Assembly (NCBI GenBank): GCA_037367355.1 | Contig: CM074697.1 | Span: 1,736,001-1,800,000 of the forward strand | DNA: 64,000 nucleotides | Source: Neoscytalidium dimidiatum | Lineage: Eukaryota > Ascomycota > Dothideomycetes > Botryosphaeriales > Botryosphaeriaceae | Direction: 5' to 3' | In this document: positions 23,684 to 34,315 of the stretch, piece after piece | How the letters are laid out: each line of letters starts with the position of its first letter | How positions within the stretch are numbered: the stretch's first letter is position 1 | Notes under the pieces: generated by a model | Seen by the model: the letters and a program-made list of their open reading frames with translations, nothing else | Told to the model about the DNA's origin: nothing | The model's database searches: none | Position numbers and translations under genes: made by a program

Positions 23684-25418
23684 CTACACCCAGTTTTCCC
23701 GGGCTTCAATAGGGCTGTCATCATTCGCGTACGTTTGAAGTCCCTCAAAGAAGGATGTCGCTGCGTCTGATTGCTGGAAAACGGCACCAGACTGCTCAGT
23801 ATTCGCATTGTTGTTTGAGTTGTTATTATTGGATTCAGCACTGCTCTCGCCGTTCTGCTGGTTTGCGGTGTTCGTTTCGTTGCTATGCACAGTTCGAAGG
23901 TGCTGGTGAAAGTTATCACTTCTCGAAAAAGCTTTCGAGCAATATTGGCACTGGAAAGGCTTCTCGCCCATATCTGCATCGTATGAGAAATCCGCGGACG
24001 GAGTAAACTGTAAGTACTACACAACACTTACGGGTGGTCTTCTCGTGGCGCACGCGATGCTCAATCCTGCTGAATATTCTTTGACAATACTGGCATCTCC
24101 GTTTCTCCATGCGGCGAGCAGCGGCTTCAGTCTCGACCGGAGACATCGGCACAGGAGCTCCAGGGTCCGTAGTCGGTACTTCTGTATCCTTCGGAGGCCT
24201 GCCGCGTCTCTTTCTGATCGAATTTTCATTTACACCTTCACCAAGAGCCCGTTTGTTGGGAATGTTATTGTAGCCGTTCCTAGGAATATCAGTAAGCAAC
24301 TGGAACAGTCGCAATGAAACATCGCAAGATCTTGATGCATGTGTATTCAATCGCACAGCCTTATAGGTGAAGAGAAGGCACGTGCAATTGGGAGCGGCAG
24401 GGAACCAGAAACAGGGTTGAAGCACTTACTCTTGGCCAGCCCTGATTCCCAACAAAGTCTCCGCGTTCCGATAAGCGATTCCCTCTACATCCCTTCCACT
24501 CACGAGGCCGCTGTTCCAAAGATCCTCGATGAACTGTTTGCCTTTCGTGTTTTCAGAGAAGGGGTAGTCCACACTAAGCATGATCTTCTCGGGCGCCGTG
24601 ACCTTCAACAAGCAAGCCATTGGTGCCAATGAGAACATTCCTGACGTCGTGACCCAGATGTTGTTTTCCCACACCTCCCTGAGTCCACGTTGGCGACCGC
24701 TCCACTCAGGAGCTTGCAGGCCCTCTGATATGTCGATGATGCGGTCTAGCTGGAACGGGAGCATTTCACCCATGTGGCCAATGACAATCTTGAGCTTCGG
24801 GAACAGGTCGAACAGGCCACCAGCATACAGACGGAGGACGTGTAGGCCGACATCGCTGTGCCAACCCCAGCCCCAGGCGCCCAGCATCTGGGCGATTGGC
24901 TCAGAGTAGTGGCCACGATATTGGTAGACTTTATCCTGAGATGGGAAGGTGGGGTGGATATACACAGGAACGTCCAGGCCTTGGGCGGTAGAGAAGACAG
25001 GCCAGTAGCGGGGATCATCGTAGAATGAGCCCTTATGATGGTTGTTGATGAGAGCACCGACGAAACCAAGATCGCGTACACAGCGTTCGAACTCGGCGGC
25101 AGCAGCTTGGGGATCGCCCATGGGCAATAGGGCAAAAGCAGCATAGCGGCTAGGATGTCTCCGGACGGTGGCGGCTAAACGGTCATTGGCTCCGCGGCAG
25201 ACTGGTGGAGATGGATCGACAGGCGCGTGAGAAAGGACTTGCATGGAGATGGAGTTGTTGTCGAGATCCGAGAGACGGTCATCGCCCAGCGATGCCAGTT
25301 TGTCCATCAAGGGCTGAGGAAAGGTAGAGTAGGCAAAGGCATCCTCCTGGGAGGCGCCAAGCACTTGATGGTCAACATAATGCTCCTCCAGGGTAACCAG
25401 CGGCAGCATGGAGGCCAT
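23684..25418 (-). CDS. Decarboxylase-type amidohydrolase fused in frame to AT-hook and two C2H2 zinc fingers (predicted)
   Basis: Proposed minus-strand exons: 25418-24430, 24279-24032, 23973-23684, coding 508 aa. Residues 1-330 are a complete amidohydrolase-2 TIM barrel resembling gamma-resorcylate and dihydroxybenzoate decarboxylases. Probable metal or catalytic residues are Glu11 and His13 (LEEHY), His155 (YIHP), His215 (IGHMGE) and Asp284 (SVDYP). After the junction come an AT-hook, RKRRGRPPK (352-360), finger 1 (C392, C395, H408, H413), linker MGEKPF, finger 2 (C421, C424, H437, H442) and an Asn/Ser/Gln-rich tail. The junction intron (24280-24429) has donor GTAAGT, a CTGAT-type branch site and acceptor CCTAG, and is in phase. 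Unspliced, the enzyme stops at once (GAG TAA). The finger part has no ATG of its own. The alternative is two genes with the zinc-finger start missed. Each domain is certain; the fusion is inferred. Confidence 0.7.
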
Positions 25419-25810
25419 GATGGAAATTTGGCACTCGCGGTCCAGGGGGGCGTGTGCTAGGCTGTAGCCGCGGGCGGCACGGGGAACATGTCAAGCGGGA
25501 GGGCGAGTCAGCACAGTGCCAAGCTAACGCAGAGCCTCGCGGTGCTGATGGGGGAGAGCTCCATCAACAATGTGGCGTCCGCTGCAGAGGTTGCTGGCGG
25601 GCTACGTTGACGTCAAGCCAGCCCGCGCCTGCTCCGAGACGCGAACAAGGCGCGCTAGCCCGCTCGGGGAACCTCGGCGCCGCCTTGATCGCCGCCCGAA
25701 GCTTCGAGCTGCCTGCGTCTCCGCGACACTTTTTTCTCCCTCCACGCCTCCGCCCTTGAGCTTACTTTGTGCAGCGCTCTGTGGAGCTGCATCGGGCTCC
25801 GACGCTCGTC
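25419..25810. promoter_or_regulatory. Shared divergent promoter, amidohydrolase-zinc-finger gene / NAS6
   Basis: 392 bases separate the two divergent starts. I looked for the proteasome-gene element GGTGGCAAA and did not see it. C/T-rich sequence lies just before NAS6. Confidence 0.55.
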
Positions 25811-26933
25811 ATGGCTGCACAAGACCAGTCCAAGTTCGCTATCCACGAAGCATGCCGTGAAGGAAAAAGTACGCGGATGCCGCAGCCCCGCTCTGAGCTC
25901 CGCTCTGCTGACCTCTGGCGTAGCCGCTGTGGTTGAGTCTTTGCTTAACGTATGCCCACGCTATCTCCGTTCGCTCCCGTGCTTGTGCTGAGCGCCTGTC
26001 CCATTAGGCGAATCCGAAGCTCGCCAACCGCCGCGACGATGACGATCGCCTGCCTATCCACTGGGCCGTGTCCTACAATCGTCTGGATATCGTCTCGCAG
26101 CTCTCCCAGACCAGAAACTTCGATATCGATGCACAGGTACAACCACATTAGCACTGTGGGCGCATATGTGGTGCAGGAACTGAAATATATGTAGGATGGT
26201 CTTGGCTGGACGCCCCTCATGATGGCCGCAAGCCTGAAAGACGCCGATGAGCTAGTAGACCTCCTCCTCGCCCGTGACGCCGATGTAAACAGAAAGAGTG
26301 CGTTCAAGTCTCTATACCAAATTTCGGTATATGATGCTCAGCTAACTTTGCGAGCCAGACAACAACGGCCAGGTGAACCGCCCCCATCCGCTCCCCCGCC
26401 AGTCTCGAATGCTTACCCGCGACGAGTAGACCGCATTACATTTCACCGCATCTAAGAACAATCTCGATACTGCTCGGAAGCTCATCGCGAAGAAGGCGTC
26501 CGCGCGTGTGAAGGACAAGCGTGGACAGCTCGCTCTGCACCGCGCGGCAGCGGTGGGCTCAGTCCCTATGATCAAGGTGCTGCTGGAAGCCAATAGCCCG
26601 CTGAACGCAACCGATATGGACGGAATGACTGCATTGCACCATGGTATGAGTCATCGAGGAAATATTGCGGGGGATGCTGATAGGCTGACGGTGACTGGCA
26701 GCCATTGCGGAAGGTCAGGGAGACGCGGCATTGATGCTGATCAAAGCCGGAGCCGAAACTGACAAAAAGAACATTGACGGAGAGCTGGCCATTCAGCTAG
26801 CACCAGATGCGAAGGTAAGACATGGCAAGTCGGACCGAGTCCGGCCTAAGTTACTGACAAAGGACAGATTATGAACTACATCATCCAAAATGCTGAACTT
26901 GAGGGCGTTGAGATCAGCCTGCCAACCTCTTGA
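25811..26933 (+). CDS. NAS6: 26S proteasome assembly chaperone Nas6 (gankyrin, PSMD10 family)
   Basis: Eight exons: 25811-25868, 25924-25949, 26008-26136, 26195-26297, 26359-26372, 26430-26643, 26702-26814, 26868-26933, coding 240 aa in continuous phase (the yeast protein has 228). It is made almost wholly of ankyrin repeats. Visible repeat cores are DDRLPIHWAVSYNRLDIVSQLL-like, GWTPLMMAASLKDADELVDLLL, TALHFTASKNNLDTARKLI, GQLALHRAAAVGSVPMIKVLL and GMTALHHAIAEGQGDAALMLI. The family binds the C-terminal domain of the ATPase Rpt3 during assembly of the proteasome base, in cytosol and nucleus. The fifth exon is only 14 bases and encodes NNNGQ at a repeat turn. Other ankyrin proteins cannot be fully excluded, but repeat number, length and the ISLP-type tail fit Nas6. 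Confidence 0.92.
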
Positions 26934-27776
26934 GCGTTGCCATATGGTTAGATGACTTTCCTTAGATGACTTTCGCTGTCAACGCGTATACCCCTGAGAT
27001 GAGATTGAGATGAAGCGTACTAAGACTGAGGATCATATTCAAACCACATGGACTTATGCATCTAATCAGGCGTAAAATCTGGTTGGTAAGTAGCTCCAGA
27101 GCAGATAAATCGAAAGATCGCAAGCTGATCTCACCTCTACAGAAGAGTACTGATGGTTCAATGACGGGGCGGATTCAATGAGAGAAGCATCAACGACATT
27201 TTATAATGAGAGAAAGGTCAACTCTGTAATTTTTCCCCTTTACCTCAGTTGTATGAGTATACCAGGTATTCTCAATATTGCATTCGACCATATAGCAAAT
27301 GAAAGCATCGACATGCAGTGGAATTGATACCGTGTGAGGTGCTATGAACCCAACACCATGTGGGCTGGCATATAAAAAAAAAACCCACCGCTCTGGTCAA
27401 CATAACATCCACGCGGGGCGGCAACCAGATGTGGTGGTCATACAGCTCTGAGCTACAAGTCTCAACCTTGAAAGAAAAAATTCTACAGCAAACTTTGCAT
27501 TGGATATCTAAACATGTGATGAAGGTTACGCAACGAATGTTACAGTGCGCAGACCGGGCAAGTACCACCACATCCATCATACCGACAAAACTTCCAAAAC
27601 GCCGAGAATGCTCCCATGAATGCGTGAACATCGTTGACACCATCGCCTACATACAAGCGCGGCAACCTGTAACCGAGAACCCTCCTACAATGGTCTCTTT
27701 GAGAGTACACATATGAAACGGACATACAGAGTTCTGTTCTTCCTCGGCGGCAGTTAGGGAAAGATCACTTTACTGC
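26934..27776. other. Convergent 3' intergenic region, NAS6 / TMF
   Basis: 843 bases between two converging genes. The sequence is visibly more A/T-rich than its surroundings. I see no gene in it; it presumably holds both 3' UTRs and polyadenylation sites. Confidence 0.5.
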
Positions 27777-30509
27777 CTACTTCATCGTCCGCTCTACCAA
27801 ATCCTTGTATATCTTCTTCAGGTCGTCAACGTCATTCTGTAGCTCCTCGACCTGCTCACTCTTCTCACCCAAGGCCTCGAGCGTGGCCTCGTAGCGGGCG
27901 TTGACCTCCTGCAGCTCGCGCTGTAGCTTCTCTACGAGCTTGTTCTGGCTGCGCTTCTCCTCAACCTCGCGCATCAGCGCGACGACTTCTTCTCTCGCCT
28001 CGTCGCGCTGCGCGGCCAGTCGCGCCATCTCCTCCTTCGACACGGCCTTCTCGGACTCGAGTCTCCGGACGGCCGCGCTCATCCGTTCGACAAGCTGCAC
28101 GGATGGGCCTGCGCCCACAGTACTGACAGATATCATGTCGGCGACAGTACGGTGGGGCGACGAGGTGCGCTCGAAAGCGTCGGCGGAGTCGTCCACGGTA
28201 TGAATGGATGGCGGGGCCGGGTGGCTGGAGGAGAGGCCGAGGCCGTTGCCGTTGGTCGTCGAGGATGAGTCCTGCCGCTGCGGCGTACCAGGGAAACCGG
28301 GAGTGCGTTGTGAGGATGCCATGCGTCTGGGCTGCTGTGCATCTAGCGACAGTAGCAGCTCCGAGGACACATTACGGGGGATGCCACGGCGTGAATGTAA
28401 GCCCGCCGACAGCTCGCCTGAATGCTTGCGCCCGAACATGGTGCCCGGCAGCGACGGTGTCTGGGGAGTGAGAAAATGGTTGTGACTCTCGCCAGCTCCC
28501 GAGATGGGTGATTGTGTAGCTGCAGTCGCTGATTCGAGGCGCCACTTCGTCTTCTCTTCCTCGATCCTCTGGGCTAGTTCCGCCTCCCATATCTTCTTCT
28601 GTTGCTCGAAACCTGCCGTGGCGCTTTCGATCTCTTTTTCCAGCTGTGCTACTCGGAATTGCAGCTTGGATATCTGATTGTTGTTCTCTGCTAGCTCATG
28701 CTCCAAACTGCGTACCTGTTCGCTGGCATTGTCCAGCTCTTCCTCCAGTTTGCGAGACTTGGAATTGACCTCACGCGCCTTGCGCCGCGCGTCAGATTCT
28801 CGTTTGGCAAGCTCGTCACGTTCTTTCTCGAGTGCTGCAACTCGGGCTGTCAGGCTGCCCTCAATGCCTTGCCAATTCTCACTAGCTAAGGCGTACTGAG
28901 TCTGAAGAGTTTCTATCTGACGCAAGAGCTTGATCTGAGAATCACCGGAGGGATTCGAGGATACTTCTTCGGTGCGGGAGCGAAGGATCTCGAGCTTAGT
29001 TTCAAGGTCCTTTTGATTCGTCAGCGTAATGTTTCCCGGGATATATCTATTATGTTAACATACCATGATTTCGCTCCGAAGCTCTGTTTCCAGTACCGCG
29101 GCTCGCTCTTGTTGCCTTGTGGACTCTTCTTTGATCTCTCGAGCTTCCGCCTTGGCTCGATCTTCAGCAAGCTTCTTTTCAAGCCGGAGGTCCGAGAGCT
29201 CCTCCTCAAGCTCCGAGACTCGTTTGTGTTCCGCGGCTGCAGCATTGTTTTGGGCCTTCTTCTCGGCGGCTTCAGCGCGTTCGTTCGCCGCGGCAAGCTG
29301 CCTCTTCAACTCTGCAATAGTGCGAGCCGACTCCTCACGCTCTGATCTGAGTGATATAACATCACTTTCGACCTTCTCTAATTGTTTCACCCTCTGTTCC
29401 GCGACTTTAGCCGCGGCCTCAGCCCGTTTCGCACGTTCTGTGGCCTCGCTAGCGTTTGACTCAGCTTTCGACAGCTTCTTTTTCAGGTCTATGATTGTCT
29501 TCTCGTCCTGACCAACCTTGGCGCGGAATTTCTTGATGGTGTTGAGATGGTTCAATTCCTTTTTCGAAAGAGTCTGGCCTTCTTCCATGAGCAATGCAAT
29601 CTGCTCATCTTTCTCTGCCAACTTCTTCTCCAGCGATCCCTGGTCTGCCTCATTGGCGACAGCACGGGCTTGAGAGACAGCCTGACTCGAAAGATATTTG
29701 AGCTTCGATTGCAAAGCGTCGATGCGCTCGAGGTGTGCAGTAATCTCCTCACGATGGGTTTTGCTCAGTTCTTCGTATGACTGGCGGAGGGCGGTGATAT
29801 CTTCAGGCTCGTTCGCGGAGGTGGTGAGGTCGAGGCTTGGTCCCACTTCGGTTCCCGAAGTGAGAATATCCACTCGCGATGGTGGATCAATTGGAGTGTC
29901 TGGCCGGCCAGAATCAAGGGATACGCGAGGCGACTCTGATGCTGGAACCTCAAGCCTCGTATCCTCTCCTAACCGTGATGTGTCCTTATCTTCCGCCTTT
30001 CCCGCCTCCTCCTCCGCAGATTTGGGGGCTGTATCACCCTCCTCTTCATTCGAAGTTCTTGACGCAGCCGTCTTTTCATCTTGAGCGGGAACCGACGAGC
30101 GAGGTTCTGAGGTTTTGGAGTCCAAACTTGTGCGCGAGGTATCAGCACCGTTGCTAGGTGTGCCTGTCCGTGAAGGCAATTCCGACGACGGCCGCCCCGA
30201 GCGTTGGGCGTCGGATTTCACGGCCTTAGCCAGGCGCTCCTGGAGACGGTCGTTCGCCCGGGAGCGGGACGGGGTGCGATTTACGGCTGGAAGGACTCAG
30301 TATTCTCTGAGAATTGACAGGCAGCGGGGAGGAGTACCTTGCTCGGCGGAAGGCTTCCGGCGGGCGGCATCGTCGGTTCTGCTCCGCGCAGAAGCCTGGT
30401 CGTCCTCGGCAAGAATGGTGTCCAGACGCGACTCCAGGCCGGCAACGGCGCCCTGCAAGAAGGAGCCCCATCCCTTCGGGGCCTGCTTGGGCTTCGTCGG
30501 AGCGCTCAT
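27777..30509 (-). CDS. TMF/Sgm1-type Golgi coiled-coil protein
   Basis: Three minus-strand exons: 30509-30338, 30286-29064, 29009-27777, coding 875 aa. The N terminus WGSFLQGAVAGLESRLDTILAE is typical of TMF proteins, whose first helix is conserved from fungi to man. A disordered acidic/Ser-rich segment follows. From about residue 200 to the end the protein is nearly all heptad coiled coil. LMEEGQTLSKKELNHLNTIKK matches the domain named TMF_DNA_bd. The C-terminal block, from VERMSAAVRRLESEK to LQNDVDDLKKIYKDLVERTMK, matches the TMF_TATA_bd domain that binds Rab6/Ypt6. The expected place is the Golgi rim, tethering vesicles in retrograde traffic; the TATA-factor names are historical. Length and domain order are as in the family. 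A Ser/Pro-rich loop around 610-700 interrupts the coil. Confidence 0.88.
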
Positions 30510-33500
30510 GCTTTGCTCTGGCTGTCGTGTAACTAGCTCTCGGTGGAGGCAGTGTGGCCGGAAAGCAGGCGGTCTAGCGCAATCTCATCGCTTGCGCGCG
30601 GGTCAAGGGTGCGGAGTGCGTCTGGCGCGCGTCTTTGGACATGCGGGGAGGGAGATGGCAAGTGAGTTGAGTTGTGGCCTGAAGTTACCTTATGTCGGCA
30701 AGGGCCTGTGCTCCGCGCAGGAATGGGCCAGGGCCAGGGTGGGTGCTGTGTGGTGTGCGCAATGATGCGACCAGAGCTCCGCGAGACGATCGCCGCGCGC
30801 CGCCCGAACGCCCGTCCATGGCCCGTAGCTCCAGCTCCAGCTCCAGCTGCCGGGGCATTGCGCATAGGGCCTAGGGCATAGCTCCCATGCCGCACCTAGC
30901 CTCTCCACCAGGCACAGTCCACTAACCATCCCCGTCGTGCCTCATTCTCCGGGGAAGAACGACGGTCCGCAAAGGTTATGTCGACCTCCGTCCCGCCCGC
31001 TGCAAGCCTCGCGCCCTAAGCTGTCCGCTGCGTGCGCCCGACGCGTGTGTCTGCTGTCGTCGCCTGCCGCTGCGGCTCCGCCTCCCGTATCCAGTGCCAT
31101 CGCCGGCCTGAGCACCGCCTTACACGCGTTGCTGCTCGCCATCCCTCTTCAGCACCCAAGGTGCAACCCTCGCCGGGCGCAACCAGGCTGTCTCAGTCGG
31201 CCCTCTTCCCGCGGAATCCGCTATGAATCACCATCTCACCATCTTCTCCTCCCAGTGTTGCATGTCTCGCGCCATGGGCGCCGGGCCCAATGGCGGCCGC
31301 CCGCGCAAGCCTGTGTGGCGTCGTGACGGCCCGCCGGAGACATCCAGGCCCCTCGTACGCGGACATGCGCCGGTTTTGTACCTTGCAGAAGGCAACGACG
31401 TCTCACGCTGAGTTGATATCGCGGATTTCCCAAGAATGGGCTTGGCGTCTTGGTGCTGGCAGGCGTCTGGCAGGCCAAGCGGCATGTCAGGCTCCTGGCG
31501 ATGCCATCCCGTCTCCAGTCAAGGGGCATCAATTCCAGCAGTAGCGGCATGGATTGACTATCTGGCCAGCAGCTCCGCCTGCGAGCGCCACAGCTCCTGT
31601 GCAGACTTCGCACGTGCTGTGTGCCCGGAGAGGCGCCTGGTCTTTGCGGTCTCTCATCTCCCGTGAGCCTTTGTACCACCTCGCAGCGCCTCCGCATCCC
31701 TAAGGAGCCCGGATCGTCGACGCCTCCACCTCTCGAACCATTATGACGATTCCCGTGAAGAAACTGCGAGGGTCTGCTGTGAGGCAAACCTTGTCTGCGC
31801 CATCTCTCCACCGTTTTTCTTCAGGATGATCACTTGGACAGGGCTCTGTTGCGCCTCGCGCCAGCACTATCATCCTGTCCGGAAGAGACCACGCCCGCTG
31901 AGGGACAGTAATTGGCCTCCGCCACTCCTCCAGTCGTGGCCAGACGCCCAACGCCCGTCATTTCACTGCGAAGGGGTTGCCTTATGGCTAGCCGCCGTGT
32001 CACACTCCTTCGGAGCGCCCGCCGCTATCCTGATCGAATGCTGATCGACCGCGGGAGAGCGTGGATTCGGCGAGGCTACGGTGCTGCTATTCGCGGTGGC
32101 TGCACATTGGTACGTTTCTGGACAGGACGTCGCTTTCGCTTCAATGTTGAAACGTCAGATGGCCATGGGAACCGGCCCTTCATTATCTCGTTGGGGCATA
32201 GTAAAGACCGTTATTCCTGACGAATTCACATCAACTCTGGAACACCTACTTCATAGCCTCGAGGCGCGACGTTTAGCGGGTGGGGACCATCCCTGCCCGC
32301 TCAACGTGACGGCCCCGCGAATCGATTCTTCCGCGGTTGTCCAGACCCGTCAATGCTAGCCCATCGGGCTTCCCGTGCTCTATGGCAAGATCTTGATGAC
32401 ATGGCAAGCAGTAGCGAACGTTTTCGCAGTTTCTAGCGTACCGCACCATATGCATTCGGAGAAAGCCTTTGCTGATCACCACGCCGTCCCGGTAGTTCGA
32501 GGGCTTTCCGGCTGACCTCGTCCGCGGACGACAACTCAATATCAATCTCCAGCAATCAAATCAGCAACCGAAGTCAAGCAGCTCAACTTCAGCCGTTGGA
32601 TGACCATGGCTTTTGTGGCAGATACGGACCCAGCCCTCAAGCCACGCCTGCTCTGTAACTTCGAATCAGCCAACGTGCTGGCCAATTGGAGGCGCAACCG
32701 GGCTGCGGTTATCCGCATCTGATGAGCACGAACGGAGCGGGCCCTTACCCGTCGCTGCTTGCTTGTGCCAATCAGCCGCTCGCAGACGCCCTCTATCCCT
32801 GGTATTATCCGGAAGCAACCGAACCCTGCATCAGGCGACAGGGGGGCCAAGGCGCCTGCAAGCTGCCAGATGCAGCTCGGATTATCACAGAGGAGCAGAA
32901 AACTCCTACTGCACCTGCAACCCAGCCGCTCCCCGCGGAGGATAAGCGCCCTTGCGCCCCTCCAGCCACATCTGCTGAGCTCCCAGGGAACACACATGAT
33001 CCGCATCCACCCGCCAGATCGCTGCGGTGGTAACACTGACGCTTGTCTTAGAATGCGGGCCTTAGCACCAGCGCAGAAGGGAAATGGCAGCATTAGTCAC
33101 CCACGACCTCGCAGGTGATCCCTGCTAGTTCCAAAGTGAGACAGTCATTCTTCAAACGGATTTGGTCTCTGCCATTAGGCCGTCAAGATGGGAGATCCAA
33201 GCTGCAGGTAGTGCCGCGCATACCATGGCCGCGAAACATACTGCTTTCGGTCCACCCAAGTCGCTACGCGCCTTGGCGACCTGACGGGCAGCAGCTGGTA
33301 AATTGGGAGCTGGTAGTAGGAATGCGAGGCCCTCGAAGCCTTGCGTGTGTAACATTTGGCCTATTCTTCTTGAGTAGTTGACTTGTTTGACCGTTTTCGT
33401 TCCATTTCGAGCGTCCAAGCAACCATTGCGCGTGGCGGGCCAGCCTCCTGCACTCTCCAGACCGCTGAGTCTTCACAAAAACCCCCAGAGGCGTCACTTG

Positions 33501-34315
33501 CCAGGTCTCTCGTCCAAAAGCAGCCACCAAGAGAAGTGGTCTTGACCCCTACGAATCCGGTCCCCATTGGTCGTCCGTCTTCAGTCGCTCGGCCTCCGAT
33601 CTCCTACGTATGCGGTAGGCCTCGACATCCACCCCCGCTACAAATAACTGCCTGAGGTACTTACGGCCTCCAGACAAAGAAGTGCTGCCCCATCGGCTGG
33701 ACGATTTGTCGCCGTCTGCTTGCTATCGGTCTGGAGCTCCGCAACAAAGAAACCGCGCTGAGACAGCGTCAACTCGCCACGCTGGGAGCCGCATAGCTTT
33801 CCGCGACTGATTGCTGCAACACCCCTACTCCTGAGCCGCCTGTACAGACATAACACGCACGGCGAGCAGCAGGTACCCGTGACAGGTCCGTCCTCAAAGG
33901 CCTCTTTCTGCTCCGAACTGCATCAATGCGACGGCACCAAGAGACAACCCCCTTGCATTGCATACATTGCAGGAAGATCTTGCCGCTGACACACTCAGTT
34001 CAGTTGATATCCTGGACATCTCAGCCGTCAATCCAGTCTTGATCTACAGAATCCTTCCAGAAGCCTTCCGAAAGGAATCCGGCAGCTACAAGGCGAGACT
34101 TCCCAACGGCAACATTGACTCGCCAGTGCCACCGGAGCTCCTAAGTCCTCTATCGCGAGATCTCGTGCAACGGCAGAAGAGTCTTGTGCGTCTGTGGCAC
34201 GGTGGTCGAACGGCGTTTCGTTTCGGTGATTGCCCGCCCTTCAGAGCCTCCGCATCTACAGCACTCGACGTAGCAACTCCTGTTCAGCAGCAGGTGGCGT
34301 ACTTCTTGACAGACA
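30510..34315. other. Gene-poor region of about 3.8 kb upstream of the HMG-box gene
   Basis: No gene is recognised. The first 600 bases are presumably the TMF promoter. An open frame at 33958-34443 on the plus strand has moderately protein-like composition (VLIYRILPEAFRK) but no known family, and its frame differs from the HMG exon. It could be a missed 5' exon or chance. The rest may be a long leader or regulatory region of the HMG-box regulator. Confidence 0.4.

Noticed and set aside
23684..24425. Zinc-finger protein as an independent gene
   Set aside because: The frame has no ATG before the fingers (it begins only with a GTG next to the amidohydrolase stop), and a phase-matched intron joins it to the upstream gene. 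Kept as the stated alternative.
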